A stretch of 64,000 nucleotides of DNA, taken from JACOWB01 sp964373665 (GTDB lineage: Archaea > Aenigmatarchaeota > Aenigmatarchaeia > CG10238-14 > SCSR01). How positions within the stretch are numbered: the stretch's first letter is position 1; each line of letters opens with the position of its first letter. The stretch lies in NCBI GenBank assembly GCA_964373665.1, contig CAYJVM010000001.1, positions 1 through 64,000 on the forward strand. The letters run 5' to 3'. Below, piece by piece: positions 34,151 to 42,925 of this stretch. The translations under genes were made by a program, and so were the position numbers. Below the pieces are notes generated by a model. The model worked only from the letters and a program-made list of their open reading frames with translations, searched no databases and was not told the DNA's origin.

Positions 34151-34849
34151 TCAACTCATTTTAACCAACGGGCTGTTTTCACCGACAATGAAAATATTAT
34201 CCTTCGTCAAAGTCTTGATTTGTTCACCTATGCTGCAAACGATCTTTAGTCCTTCTTTCCGTCCACCCTTTGATATATCATTGACAGTCGCGATTTTTCC
34301 TGCGGCCGCACCTTTGAGCACTACTCCAATGTTGCCGCTTTTCAAAGGCACATGCTTTACAATCTTCACTTTCGGCAGTTCAACCAGCAGCGAATCCCCC
34401 ATGCTGTAATTTCCATTCTCGACCAGGACATTCCTCCCGTCGTGAAGGTTCAATTGGGTCTTACCCTTCCTGTTTATAGTCTTGCCAATTATCTTGCACA
34501 ATTTCATCTTTGCATCGCCGTCGCCTATCTCAACAACCTCCAGCCCCTTCCTACCCGGCACTATCCTATAGTTTTTCTTCATGGCCGGAAGAGAAAAAAC
34601 GTCAAACAGTCCCAGCGGATGACTGTACTCCTTCCTTCTAACACCGTCGACAAATACCTCTCCTCTCCTTATTATCTTCTTTGCCTCGGAAGTGGTTTCA
34701 GCAACCTTTAAGATCGAAGTAAGCGCTATCGACATTGGTATCGAATTGGCTTTCGGATGCGGGCCGGCTCTAGGCGTGACGACCCACTTGCTTGCTTTCT
34801 TCGCCACCTTCCAGAAGGACGGCGCCGACAGTCTTTTCAAATGTGGCAT
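34151..34849 (-). CDS. rps4e: small ribosomal subunit protein eS4
   Basis: A 232-residue protein with an N-terminal S4-type RNA-binding segment (RRGEVFVDGVRRKEYSHPLG) and a C-terminal KOW-like segment (LKSGNIGVVLKGAAAGKIAT). It matches archaeal eS4 in length and position between uL24 and uL5. Confidence 0.95.
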   Translation of the reverse strand: MPHLKRLSAPSFWKVAKKASKWVVTPRAGPHPKANSIPMSIALTSILKVAETTSEAKKIIRRGEVFVDGVRRKEYSHPLGLFDVFSLPAMKKNYRIVPGRKGLEVVEIGDGDAKMKLCKIIGKTINRKGKTQLNLHDGRNVLVENGNYSMGDSLLVELPKVKIVKHVPLKSGNIGVVLKGAAAGKIATVNDISKGGRKEGLKIVCSIGEQIKTLTKDNIFIVGENSPLVKMS

Positions 34850-34916
34850 ACTCTCAGAATTTAGTTCAAATGCTTATATAACTTTCCATCAATTCACAAA
34901 TGAGATATTTTGCCTA

Positions 34917-35315
34917 TCAAGTCGGTGCAGATGACTGAACTTCCACCTTGACACCCTTGCGCTCCAAAACCTTCTGCCTTTTCTTATCATCCACGTTCAA
35001 GTTTGTTATCTTCAGCTTGCTGGGATGTATGCCAACTTGCGCCTCTGTACCCACAGTCCTCTTTCTCGTGACACCATCAATATAAACCCGGTATTTTTTG
35101 TAATTGACCTTCGCCACCTTCCCCGTCCTTCCCTTGAACTTGCCCTGCATGATATGCACCTCGTCGCCCTTCCTAAGCGGCATGGCCCTTCTCTTGTATT
35201 TTTCCCTCAACTCCTTTGAAAGATGGGATGAAAAAATCTTCCTCTTTGTGTGCAGAAATGCCTCGTGCATGAATTTTCTCTGCTTGCCGGGCCTCTTTGA
35301 TTCTGGTCTTTTCAT
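34917..35315 (-). CDS. rpl24: large ribosomal subunit protein uL24
   Basis: A 132-residue protein with the KOW motif (PLRKGDEVHIMQGKFKGRTG) and the archaeal C-terminal extension (IHPSKLKITNL). Its ATG directly follows the uL14 stop (TGAATG). Confidence 0.96.
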   Translation of the reverse strand: MKRPESKRPGKQRKFMHEAFLHTKRKIFSSHLSKELREKYKRRAMPLRKGDEVHIMQGKFKGRTGKVAKVNYKKYRVYIDGVTRKRTVGTEAQVGIHPSKLKITNLNVDDKKRQKVLERKGVKVEVQSSAPT

Positions 35316-35714
35316 TCACACCACTATCGTCGCTATCTTCCCGATTGTCGAAAACCTTTCAACAACTTCCTTCGCAACAGGTCCCTTGATCTCTGTGCCT
35401 TTTGGCACCCCATCCTCGTCCGTAAGCACCGCAGCATTGTCCGAAAAACTGACTCGCATCCCGTCCAATCTTCTGTATTCTTGTCTCTGCCTGATTATGA
35501 CGGCATTGAACATCTGCTTCCTCATCTTCGGGTCGCCTTGTTTCACCGTAATCTTGATCATTGACGCCACGCCCGCGGCGGGCACCCTCTTCCTCTTGCC
35601 CTTGTACCCGGATACAGATATCATTCTCAGCATCTTGGCGCCGCTGTTGTCCGCGCACGTAAGATAACTTCCTACATTAAGTCCCCGTGTAACAGAAGCC
35701 TTTACACCTTTCAT
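35316..35714 (-). CDS. rpl14: large ribosomal subunit protein uL14
   Basis: A 132-residue protein with YLTCADNSGAKMLRMISVSG, AAGVASMIKITVKQGDP and KGPVAKEVVERFSTIGKIAT. The ATG at 35714 overlaps the uS17 stop by 4 bp. Confidence 0.96.
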   Translation of the reverse strand: MKGVKASVTRGLNVGSYLTCADNSGAKMLRMISVSGYKGKRKRVPAAGVASMIKITVKQGDPKMRKQMFNAVIIRQRQEYRRLDGMRVSFSDNAAVLTDEDGVPKGTEIKGPVAKEVVERFSTIGKIATIVV

Positions 35715-36040
35715 AATTTCACCTTCTCGACGATGACAAAGCTCTTTGTCTTGCTCAGCGGTCTGCATTCGGCTATCGTGACGGTATCCCCTTCCTTGGC
35801 GTCTATGCACGTCGGGTTGTATGCAGTGATCTTCGACGTCCTCCTTTCATACCTTTCATACTTGGGCAAAAAGTGCACAAAGTCCCTCTTTATGACCGCG
35901 GTCTTTTGGGCCTTGGATGAAACGACCTTGCCGCTCAATACACTGCCCCTTACAGGTATCTTCCCGTGCCACGCGCACTTGGGGTCCGAGCATTCGCTCT
36001 TCGGCGGACTGATATCAATGCCAATGTTCCTAGCCTTCAT
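35711..36040 (-). CDS. rps17: small ribosomal subunit protein uS17
   Basis: A 109-residue protein of archaeal type, with PVRGSVLSGKVVSSKAQKTA, VIKRDFVHFLPKYERYERR and GDTVTIAECRPLSKTKSFVI. The N-terminal archaeal extension is present. It overlaps uL14 downstream. Confidence 0.95.
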   Translation of the reverse strand: MKARNIGIDISPPKSECSDPKCAWHGKIPVRGSVLSGKVVSSKAQKTAVIKRDFVHFLPKYERYERRTSKITAYNPTCIDAKEGDTVTIAECRPLSKTKSFVIVEKVKL

Positions 36041-36081
36041 AAATCCACTCTATTAATTAACAAAAGATATGTTTTTATTGG

Positions 36082-36471
36082 TTATCTTTCTACGTCTGCT
36101 TCAACCTTTTCAGCCAGCTCTTGTATCGCAGGAGCAAGTGCTCTTAAATATGTTCCTATTTGCAGCATATTTGCTCCTTGATTATATTCTAATTTTACAT
36201 CCTCTACTTCACGAGTTCTACTGCCAGAACTTAGACTACGTCCATACGTCAAATAATTGAATCGAGGATAGTCCCATCTCCTTAGGCGAATAAGCTGGTG
36301 TTCTTCCACAACTCCCAAAGCTGTAATTGAGTCTTCAAATAACCAATCAACATCTTCGATAGGCTCAGCCAAATATAATCTTAGGAAATACCACTCCCGA
36401 GAAGGCCCATTAAAAAAATTAGGAACAAGTTCCTTGCGTTGTAGCTTATACCCCAATTGTCGCACCGCCAT
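36082..36471 (-). CDS. orphan protein inserted between Rpp29 and uS17
   Basis: A 129-residue soluble protein with Trp/Tyr-rich first half (REWYFLRLYLAEPIEDVDWL) and a helical C-terminus. It is 4 bp after the Rpp29 stop. It belongs to no family I recognise and interrupts a normally uninterrupted gene order. Confidence 0.6.
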   Translation of the reverse strand: MAVRQLGYKLQRKELVPNFFNGPSREWYFLRLYLAEPIEDVDWLFEDSITALGVVEEHQLIRLRRWDYPRFNYLTYGRSLSSGSRTREVEDVKLEYNQGANMLQIGTYLRALAPAIQELAEKVEADVER

Positions 36472-36475
36472 GATA

Positions 36476-36757
36476 TTACCATTTAGGGAACTTTTTCTTA
36501 ATCCTATCTTCAGACCTAGCTATAATAAGCTTTCCATCAATCTGGACCCTTCTCTTGTCCGGAAGGGTGAAGACAAAGACGCAGTTTCCTTTCATCACAG
36601 TTTTTTCCTTATCCCCATCATCGATTTTAAGAGTATTGTAAGTTTCATCAATCACAGTTCCTCTCACCCCTTTCTGTGTTGGGTCGGTCGAGTTCTCCAC
36701 CTTAATCTTTAATCCTATAAGTTCGTGTCTGACAATGTTGTGTGGTGTTATTGACAT
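36476..36757 (-). CDS. rnp1: RNase P protein component 1 (Rpp29/POP4)
   Basis: A 93-residue protein with the Sm-like Rpp29 fold: NIVRHELIGLKIKVENSTDP, GVRGTVIDETYNTLKIDDG, NCVFVFTLPDKRRVQIDG. It joins RNase P RNA to process tRNA 5' ends. Its place between aIF1 and uS17 is normal for archaea. Confidence 0.94.
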   Translation of the reverse strand: MSITPHNIVRHELIGLKIKVENSTDPTQKGVRGTVIDETYNTLKIDDGDKEKTVMKGNCVFVFTLPDKRRVQIDGKLIIARSEDRIKKKFPKW

Positions 36758-36874
36758 TAAACCATAATTGTGAGTTGAATAAATTATCTGTTAGGAACTG
36801 TGCAGTTAATGCAAGGCTCGACCTCCAAGTTCAAGAAAATATAATTGCGACTATTACTGGGAGGCATGGTAAGC

Positions 36875-37465
36875 CTACAAATGATCCGTGCTGTTCAGCA
36901 AGTGAAATGAAATCACTCCATCGATAATCTCAACAATGTTCACGGAAGTGTTCTCCAAGTTCATTCCCACAGACTCCTCCAAAGTCTTTTTCAAAAGGAT
37001 TCCCAGAAGCACCTGTATGAACCACCTGTGCGATGATATCAAAATTGTCTCTTTCATGTAATCTGCCTTGAGCTTTTCAAGAAACATTGCAGCCCTTTGC
37101 ATGAGCTCTCTGAAACTCTCCCCGCCTTCAGGCTTGAATTCACCGAACGGCAGGCCGCTTTCCACATCAGCCTTTTTTATCTCTGTTTTCGGTCTGCCTT
37201 CAAAAATACCTTGCGCCCTTTCTCTTATTTCCGGCGTATAATAGACAGGAACAGATTCATGATATTTGACTATCTCAGCAGTCGTGTCCACCGCCCTTTT
37301 GGAATCGCTGGAAAATATGACATCTATTTTCTCGTCCTTCAGCCTTGCGCCAAGTCTTTTTGCCTGTTCCACTCCTCTCCCTGTTAGCATCCCAGGACGT
37401 TGTCCTTGAGTAATCCCGTTTACATTATCCACACTTTCACCATGCCTTACCATTACCAGTTTCAT
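36875..37465 (-). CDS. histidine phosphatase (phosphoglycerate-mutase-like)
   Basis: A 196-residue protein with the RHG catalytic motif (VMVRHGESVDN), the conserved Arg in SSDSKRAVDTTAEI, a GEFKPEGGESFRELMQR segment and the second His in ILISSHRWFIQVLL. Substrates of this family range from phosphosugars to nucleotides. It is inserted in the ribosomal operon between aIF1 and Rpp29; the link to translation is unclear. Confidence 0.9.
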   Translation of the reverse strand: MKLVMVRHGESVDNVNGITQGQRPGMLTGRGVEQAKRLGARLKDEKIDVIFSSDSKRAVDTTAEIVKYHESVPVYYTPEIRERAQGIFEGRPKTEIKKADVESGLPFGEFKPEGGESFRELMQRAAMFLEKLKADYMKETILISSHRWFIQVLLGILLKKTLEESVGMNLENTSVNIVEIIDGVISFHLLNSTDHL

Positions 37466-37489
37466 AAATGAACAAGTATCTTTAACAGA

Positions 37490-37822
37490 CTAACTGATTT
37501 CAATTTGCCCTTCAGAATAACCCAGCTTTACCAGTATAGGCTTTATCCTGTCCTTGTGGTTCCCCTGCAGTTCAATATGCCCTTCCTTGAAAGTGCCGCC
37601 GCATGCAAGCTTGGACTTGAGCTGCTTGGAGACTTGCTTGGCATTTTCCGTTATGCCCGCGACGATGGTTATAGGCTTGTTGAACCTCCTCATTTCGGTG
37701 GTGACGCGGATTTTCTCTGCTTCGCGCTCTATGGCGACGCACACACACAGTTCAAAAGGCAGTCCACATCTAGAGCAGTTGTTCAAAGTCGCTTGAGCGC
37801 CGCATTTAGGACAAACAGCCAT
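37490..37822 (-). CDS. translation initiation factor aIF1 (SUI1) with zinc finger
   Basis: A 110-residue protein. The C-terminal SUI1 domain has PITIVAGI, LKSKLACGGTFKEGHIELQG and ILVKLGYSEGQIEI. The N-terminal 30 residues hold two CxxC pairs and extra Cys (CPKCG...CSRCGLPFELCVC). It secures start-codon selection. It shares one base with uL29. Confidence 0.94.
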   Translation of the reverse strand: MAVCPKCGAQATLNNCSRCGLPFELCVCVAIEREAEKIRVTTEMRRFNKPITIVAGITENAKQVSKQLKSKLACGGTFKEGHIELQGNHKDRIKPILVKLGYSEGQIEIS

Positions 37823-38022
37823 TACTTCTTTCCCTCGCCCAGTCTTTTAACAGTAAGAATCCTTGCTATGTCCCGCCTGAGAACTCGAATCTTGCCCGGA
37901 TTTTTAGTCGGCCTCCCGCGCTTGACATTTCCAATTTCTTTCATCAGTTCCAATCTGAGCTCGGACAACCTGCCGTCCAAATCTTTCTTGCTCATCTTCC
38001 GAACTTCTTTTATTCTCAACAA
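37822..38022 (-). CDS. rpl29: large ribosomal subunit protein uL29
   Basis: A 66-residue, two-helix protein with LDGRLSELRLELMKEIGN and PGKIRVLRRDIARILT. It is in the expected place after uS3. Confidence 0.95.
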   Translation of the reverse strand: MLRIKEVRKMSKKDLDGRLSELRLELMKEIGNVKRGRPTKNPGKIRVLRRDIARILTVKRLGEGKK

Positions 38023-38057
38023 ATCCCTTTTATTTGTTATTTGTTAAAATATAAATA

Positions 38058-38648
38058 TTAAACTTCGTGGATAACGACTTCCTTGGGCATACTCTTCATT
38101 ATCCTCACCTTAATCCCGATTATCCCAGCCTTTATTATGGCCTGGGTGTAGCCCTTGTCAACCAACCTTTCAGCATACTCGCCGGAATGCGCGACGAAAC
38201 CTTTTTTGAACTTTTGCTGACGAGAGCGCTCCACGCCACCAATCTTACCAGCGATTTCTAAATGCACGCCAACTGCCCCAGCTTCCATGACCCTTTCCAA
38301 ATAATAATTAGCCACTTTCTTGTAATGAGTCCCCTTTTCTATCGAGCCAGCAATTCTCCTTGAAACTATATTGGCGTCAAGCAGAGGGTTCTCCACTTCC
38401 CTGACGTCAAGCAGAGGGTTCTCCAAGTTGAACTTGTTCTTTACATCCTCTGTAATTTCATTTATTCTCCTGCCGCTCCGTCCTATGACCAGGCCCGGTT
38501 TGTTTACATGCACAATTATCCTGGTTCCCAGAGGCGTCCTCTGGATTTCTGTATGGCTGTAGCCTGCCCGTTCGAACCTCTTTTTCAGAAACTCCTCGAC
38601 TTCGGACTCTTTTATTCCTTCCTTCACGAATAATTTCTCAATCGCCAT
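38058..38648 (-). CDS. rps3: small ribosomal subunit protein uS3
   Basis: A 196-residue protein with the KH domain (IIVHVNKPGLVIGRSGRRIN) and the C-terminal uS3 domain (GAVGVHLEIAGKIGGVERS). Two near-identical ENPLLD segments at the DNA level reflect the family pattern. The start overlaps the orphan gene upstream by 11 bp. Confidence 0.95.
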   Translation of the reverse strand: MAIEKLFVKEGIKESEVEEFLKKRFERAGYSHTEIQRTPLGTRIIVHVNKPGLVIGRSGRRINEITEDVKNKFNLENPLLDVREVENPLLDANIVSRRIAGSIEKGTHYKKVANYYLERVMEAGAVGVHLEIAGKIGGVERSRQQKFKKGFVAHSGEYAERLVDKGYTQAIIKAGIIGIKVRIMKSMPKEVVIHEV

Positions 38649-38967
38649 TCTTCACCTTTATCATTTCTCGTTTATTAGGATTTTTATCCGCAATCGAGTC
38701 TTCAAGCCACTCTAGAAAGCCCCTATAAATTTCAGACTTGCTGTAAACTTTAGGCCGGAACCTGATCGCAAGGACATCGCTAATGCTACGGTTTGTATAA
38801 ACATGCAAAGGCACAGTGCCGGATCTGATCGGGGTTTTCCCGGCAAATCTGCCAACTGGCGCATTGACCGTGAGGACGGAGTATCCGTTTGAAGTCTCGG
38901 TTCTTGAATAGTCCCCTCCATTAAACGTTACAGCCTCCAGCAAGCTATTCAATATTGAAGCATCCAT
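38638..38967 (-). CDS. orphan protein inserted between uL22 and uS3
   Basis: A 109-residue soluble alpha/beta protein with no recognised domain. The 3' end overlaps the uS3 start by 11 bp, so it is translated within the operon. It is not part of the conserved archaeal gene order. Confidence 0.6.
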   Translation of the reverse strand: MDASILNSLLEAVTFNGGDYSRTETSNGYSVLTVNAPVGRFAGKTPIRSGTVPLHVYTNRSISDVLAIRFRPKVYSKSEIYRGFLEWLEDSIADKNPNKREMIKVKNGD

Positions 38968-39044
38968 CCAAGAATCATAATGAAAGCTCTCGCCATAGCT
39001 TCTTCTGGGAGTTTTTGTGATAATGTATGTTCGCCTTGAAATAA

Positions 39045-39404
39045 TTACCTCTCCTCTAGGACAATCTCAATGTGCGCGCCTTTTGCCACTCTCCCTCTCA
39101 TAAAAACTCTGCTTTTCGGCAACTGCCTTTTCGGAGACATGTTGGCAACGGCCTTTTTGATGAACAGTTTTTCTGTATTCATCGTCTTGTTTTTCGCATT
39201 CGCCTCTGCGGACTCGATTATGTCCAAAAGCTTTTTTGCAGATTTTGTATAATGCTTTCCGTCCAAACTTCTTTTTTCATCTATCAAATCATTCAGCAGT
39301 CTCTTGGCCTTGTCCGTCTTCTTGTTCTTTATTTCACCAAGAAGAACCCTTGTGGATTTGAGCGATACGCGGGCGCCAGTTTCTTTACCAACTGCAACAG
39401 CCAT
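39045..39404 (-). CDS. rpl22: large ribosomal subunit protein uL22
   Basis: A 119-residue protein. It has the KSAKKLLDIIESAEANAKNK helix and the exit-tunnel hairpin region PKRQLPKSRVFMRGR, then GAHIEIVLEE. Confidence 0.94.
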   Translation of the reverse strand: MAVAVGKETGARVSLKSTRVLLGEIKNKKTDKAKRLLNDLIDEKRSLDGKHYTKSAKKLLDIIESAEANAKNKTMNTEKLFIKKAVANMSPKRQLPKSRVFMRGRVAKGAHIEIVLEER

Positions 39405-39412
39405 TGAATCAC

Positions 39413-39826
39413 TTAGGTTGTCCTCATGTTGGAGTGCTTGGTCGACCTAGATGCCCCGATGCCTGGCGCAGAATGCTGCACTCTTTTGACAGGAATGGAA
39501 AAATCACCCAGCCTGAATCCAATCATCTCCGGCCTTATCTCCACCGTCACCCATTTGGTGGACTTGTCTCCCGCGGCCGCGCCGCCTTTGTAAACGCCGA
39601 ATTTTTTCCCAACCATGTCCGGAAAAATTATCATGTCTCTCAGGTGGGTCTTGTGGAACTTTTCAGGCTTTTTCCTGACCTTTTCCAACAGTTTCTTGTG
39701 CTGGTCTCCTAAACCTCGTTTGAAAGTTCTCCGTTCCCTAGCAGTAAGCAACTTTACAAACTCATCAACGCCCATTTTCTTAATTTCATCCCAACTTTTT
39801 CCTCTCAATCTGAATTCGCGAGCCAT
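39413..39826 (-). CDS. rps19: small ribosomal subunit protein uS19
   Basis: A 137-residue protein with the archaeal N-terminal extension, then THLRDMIIFPDMVGKKFGVY and RPEMIGFRLGDFSIPVKRV, and the C-terminal PGIGASRSTKH. Confidence 0.95.
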   Translation of the reverse strand: MAREFRLRGKSWDEIKKMGVDEFVKLLTARERRTFKRGLGDQHKKLLEKVRKKPEKFHKTHLRDMIIFPDMVGKKFGVYKGGAAAGDKSTKWVTVEIRPEMIGFRLGDFSIPVKRVQHSAPGIGASRSTKHSNMRTT

Positions 39827-39859
39827 ATTAACAATAACACCTGCATTGTATTTAAAACG

Positions 39860-40558
39860 TTACTTTCTGTACCCTGTCCTTCTTGCCGATATACTACCTA
39901 TCTTCCTTCCCGGAGGCGCATGCCTGGATATAGTCTTGAACTTGACAGATTTTTTCCTGCCTCCATAAGGATGGTCTGTCGGAGTCATTGCAACGCCAGC
40001 AGTCCTGGGGAACAGTTTTCCGCGCGCCATCATAGCATGCCACTTTTGGCCCACTTTATAATAAGGTTTCTCCAATCTTCCTCCGCCTGCCGGCACTCCT
40101 ATAGTTGCCCTGCATCTACCATCCATAATTTTCTCTTTTCCGGAAGTGAATTTAACGGTAATCTTGGTGCCGCTTATGCCAGACACTAGAGCATAAGTGC
40201 CTGAGCTCCTGCAAAGCTTGGGGCCCGATCCTGGCCAAGTTTCCAGTCCAAATACCCTAGTGCCCACAGGAACTTTTGAAAGCTCGACAACATTTCCTGC
40301 ACTAGTCTCCGCGCCCCCATAATTTATCATGTCTCCTACCTGCACGCCTTCAGGCGCTATCTGCAAAATCTTCTTGCCGTCCCCGGTCTTTAAAACCATT
40401 ATCGGTGCAAGGTGAGTCGCATCGCTCACAAGGTCGACAATCTTTGCCGTATAATTGCCTGAAGGCAGATAACCAATTCTACCCAAGTATCTGTGCGACG
40501 GGATTCTATACCTAGGCCCGCCTTTCCCCCTTGCCTGTACGATAAGTCTTTTTCCCAT
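39860..40558 (-). CDS. rpl2: large ribosomal subunit protein uL2
   Basis: A 232-residue protein with GGPRYRIPSHRYLGRIGYLP, the peptidyl-transferase-region loop GVAMTPTDHPYGG (conserved His) and the C-terminal PPGRKIGSISARRTG. A GGTG ribosome-binding sequence precedes the start. Confidence 0.96.
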   Translation of the reverse strand: MGKRLIVQARGKGGPRYRIPSHRYLGRIGYLPSGNYTAKIVDLVSDATHLAPIMVLKTGDGKKILQIAPEGVQVGDMINYGGAETSAGNVVELSKVPVGTRVFGLETWPGSGPKLCRSSGTYALVSGISGTKITVKFTSGKEKIMDGRCRATIGVPAGGGRLEKPYYKVGQKWHAMMARGKLFPRTAGVAMTPTDHPYGGRKKSVKFKTISRHAPPGRKIGSISARRTGYRK

Positions 40559-40575
40559 AACATCACACCGCGCTT

Positions 40576-40641
40576 TTATACAGTGCAGGATTCCTTCCGA
40601 ATCACATACAACACTCCTGGGAAATTTCTAACATAAGCCAT
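40576..40641 (-). CDS. possible 21-residue micro-ORF between uL23 and uL2
   Basis: ATG at 40641 is 7 bp after the uL23 stop and is preceded by GGTG at ribosome-binding distance. It encodes MAYVRNFPGVLYVIRKESCTV. It may be real, or only a spacer read by chance. Confidence 0.25.
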   Translation of the reverse strand: MAYVRNFPGVLYVIRKESCTV

Positions 40642-40650
40642 GCGAACACC

Positions 40651-40911
40651 TTATACTGTCAACCCCAATTTTGTGGCAATGTCTATAGCCTTGAACTCCG
40701 GCTTTAATTTCACAAGCGCCTTCTTTTCCCCGCCTTTTATTTGTGTGTTAACTTTGGCGACCTTGACCTCGAACGCCTTTTCAATCGCCTCTTTTATCTC
40801 CTTCTTATTCGAAGTCCTGCTTACAATAAAAACTAATTCATTCTTGCTCTCCATCACAGACACAGATTTTTCGGTCAAATACGGGTAACGTATGACTTTG
40901 TACGGATCCAT
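40651..40911 (-). CDS. rpl23: large ribosomal subunit protein uL23
   Basis: An 86-residue protein with VIRYPYLTEKSVSVMESKNE, IKEAIEKAFEVKVAKVNT and KLKPEFKAIDIATKLGL. It sits at the polypeptide exit. Confidence 0.96.
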   Translation of the reverse strand: MDPYKVIRYPYLTEKSVSVMESKNELVFIVSRTSNKKEIKEAIEKAFEVKVAKVNTQIKGGEKKALVKLKPEFKAIDIATKLGLTV

Positions 40912-40915
40912 AACA

Positions 40916-41701
40916 TCACTTTAGCTTTTCTATCGCTCCTTTGGTAAATATGGTCAGCCTGCCTGCAGAAGCTCCAGGCGCCAGATGCTCTGCTGATAAA
41001 TCTTCAACTCGGCAGACACTGCATCCCGCAATATTACCAACGGCTTTTGACAGGCCATTCTGAGCCACAACAAACAGTGGTCCAACCTTGGTTTTATATC
41101 TCCTGCCTCTCATCTTGCCTTTTCCTGCCCTTACTTTCCTTTCGCTTATCCTCTCAAGCTCTTTTTCCAATCCTATCTTCTTCAAAAATTCGACAACATC
41201 CTTCGACTTTTTCAGTTCCTGCAGCTTGTCTTCGACTATGATAGGAATTTGGACATCGACTATTCTGTGTCCTCTTTTGAGGACGAGTTCTTTCACAGCA
41301 GTTGCTGCAAGAGCGCTTGCTACAGCTTTTCTCCTCTCCTTCTTGTTTATCTTCTGCTCCCAAACCTTTTCCGTTAGCGGCGGATGCGCCCTTCTGCCCT
41401 TTACAGCATGCGGAACAAACCTCGCAGTCAGCGCCAGAAACGGAACGGTCTTGCCGTGCAACCTTGGAGCACGGGCCATCTCCCTGTTCATCATCGAGTA
41501 TCTCTGTCTTCTTGTTCCATGATAGTGCGCGGATGTCCTTTTACCAGCCATCTCGTTCGGCGAGTACGGCTGTCTCCTTTTGCTTTGCTGAGCAAGAACT
41601 GCCCTTCTGATCAGGTCCTCCCTTACAGGCTCTTCGAAAATCTTCGGCAGGTCTATCGTCCCAACTGGTTTGCCATTGATATCCAAAACATCTGCTTTCA
41701 T
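40916..41701 (-). CDS. rpl4: large ribosomal subunit protein uL4
   Basis: A 261-residue protein of archaeal type, with the tunnel loop rich in Arg/Lys and Tyr (about residues 45-110), VQIPIIVEDKLQELK, GKGKMRGRRYKTKVGPLFVV and HLAPGASAGRLTIFTKGAIE. It follows the small orphan gene by 4 bp. Confidence 0.95.
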   Translation of the reverse strand: MKADVLDINGKPVGTIDLPKIFEEPVREDLIRRAVLAQQSKRRQPYSPNEMAGKRTSAHYHGTRRQRYSMMNREMARAPRLHGKTVPFLALTARFVPHAVKGRRAHPPLTEKVWEQKINKKERRKAVASALAATAVKELVLKRGHRIVDVQIPIIVEDKLQELKKSKDVVEFLKKIGLEKELERISERKVRAGKGKMRGRRYKTKVGPLFVVAQNGLSKAVGNIAGCSVCRVEDLSAEHLAPGASAGRLTIFTKGAIEKLK

Positions 41702-41705
41702 AACA

Positions 41706-41957
41706 TCACGCCTCGGGCATCACCAAATCTGACAATCCATACAACATTGTTACAAAATAGCGATAGTCACCTTTATTATCAAACATGGTATAAATATCTT
41801 GATATGGTCCACGAGGCGCCGTACTAGGCAACAGCATACCCACCCATCTTTTATCTAGTTGACAGATTCTTGTCATTCCATCGTCTTCTAGAGTTAACAC
41901 ATATTTCTCTGGCGTTCGCATCAGGTGCACTGTACGATTAAATACCATAAAAATCAC
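41706..41957 (-). CDS. orphan protein inserted between uL3 and uL4
   Basis: An 83-residue protein with no recognised family, overlapping the uL3 stop by 4 bp and ending 4 bp before uL4. Its tight packing supports expression. A possible start two or nine codons downstream exists. Confidence 0.6.
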   Translation of the reverse strand: MIFMVFNRTVHLMRTPEKYVLTLEDDGMTRICQLDKRWVGMLLPSTAPRGPYQDIYTMFDNKGDYRYFVTMLYGLSDLVMPEA

Positions 41958-42925
41958 TTGACGATCTCCCTGACTTCCGGCAAGAAAAATTTCAACTTGC
42001 TCGGTCTTATGGCAGGCCTCAGCATTATCAGTCTTTTTTCCGTGCCCGGGACAGAGCCGTGAATAAGCATGTAATCGCCTTTAACAACGCCATAGTTGAC
42101 AAAACCACTGCTTGGAGTCACGTCACCGTTACCGATCTTCAAGACCCTCTTGTTTATTTCTGTCCGTCTTTGCATGCCCATCTGCCCAGCTTGCGCGACT
42201 GTATGCCTGACTTTACCCGGCCTCTCCTGACCAAGGCTGCCGACGTGTCTCAATTTCTTTTTGGCATGCCTGTTCTGGATCTTTACACCGAACCTCTTTA
42301 CAGGTCCTTGAGTTCCCTTTCCGGTTGTAATTGAAATAACGTCAACAAGTTCGCCTTCCTTTACAAAGTCCTTGGCGGCAATATTCTTGTTCAGCAGACC
42401 TTTTGCATACTCTAGATTTTCCTTGACATCCTTCCCGCCGACTTCGAGCTCGAAAACTTCTGGCGTCTTCTTCCCAAAACCTGATAGCCTAGGCTGCGTG
42501 ACAGCAATTAATCTGATTTTGGAAACTTTGGCGATATTTTTTTCAATACCAGCAAGTTTTTCCTCGGTTTTAAAATTACCAACCTTGATTTTCCTTGATA
42601 TGTCTTTTGGCAGGTCTTTGACAATGGCTTCTGAAATTACTTTTAGGCCGTTAACAGAATCCTGATAGGCTCTTATGCCGGCAACCTTCAGCGGCGGGCA
42701 GTCCAAAACTGTGATTGGGACGGAAACTTCCTGGCCGTATGTCAAGGAACCTTTCCGGTTGTCGAAGACTATGGCATGCAGCATCCCTGCCTTGTACGCA
42801 GCAAAGCCCATGATTTTTGCTTTATCGGATGCTGGGTATGATGTTATATCTGGATATATTCTCTTCGCCCTTTTCCTAGGCCAAAATCCCTTAGAACCCT
42901 TTCTGGATTTCTTCACTTCTGGCAT
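41954..42925 (-). CDS. rpl3: large ribosomal subunit protein uL3
   Basis: A 323-residue protein with the uL3 pattern: GSKGFWPRKRAKRIYPDI, KGTQGPVKRFGVKIQNRHA, GSLGQERPGKVRHTVAQAGQ and the C-terminal RPAIRPSK. ATG 42925 is chosen because GAGTGATC just before it fits the 16S rRNA 3' end; a TTG at 42937 would add four residues. It is the first gene of the operon, with a TATA-like TATTTTAAAC about 35 nt upstream. Confidence 0.95.
   Translation of the reverse strand: MPEVKKSRKGSKGFWPRKRAKRIYPDITSYPASDKAKIMGFAAYKAGMLHAIVFDNRKGSLTYGQEVSVPITVLDCPPLKVAGIRAYQDSVNGLKVISEAIVKDLPKDISRKIKVGNFKTEEKLAGIEKNIAKVSKIRLIAVTQPRLSGFGKKTPEVFELEVGGKDVKENLEYAKGLLNKNIAAKDFVKEGELVDVISITTGKGTQGPVKRFGVKIQNRHAKKKLRHVGSLGQERPGKVRHTVAQAGQMGMQRRTEINKRVLKIGNGDVTPSSGFVNYGVVKGDYMLIHGSVPGTEKRLIMLRPAIRPSKLKFFLPEVREIVK

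Noticed and set aside
36742..36927. 61-codon plus-strand frame between Rpp29 and the phosphatase
   Set aside because: It overlaps the ends of both genes and has no start signal. The 117-bp spacer shows nothing else.
37505..38047. 180-codon plus-strand frame across aIF1 and uL29
   Set aside because: It is antisense to two clear genes and has no supporting motif.
38360..38430. Repeated GTCAAGCAGAGGGTTCTCCA inside uS3
   Set aside because: It encodes two ENPLLD-like segments that are part of the normal archaeal uS3 pattern, so no special repeat is needed.
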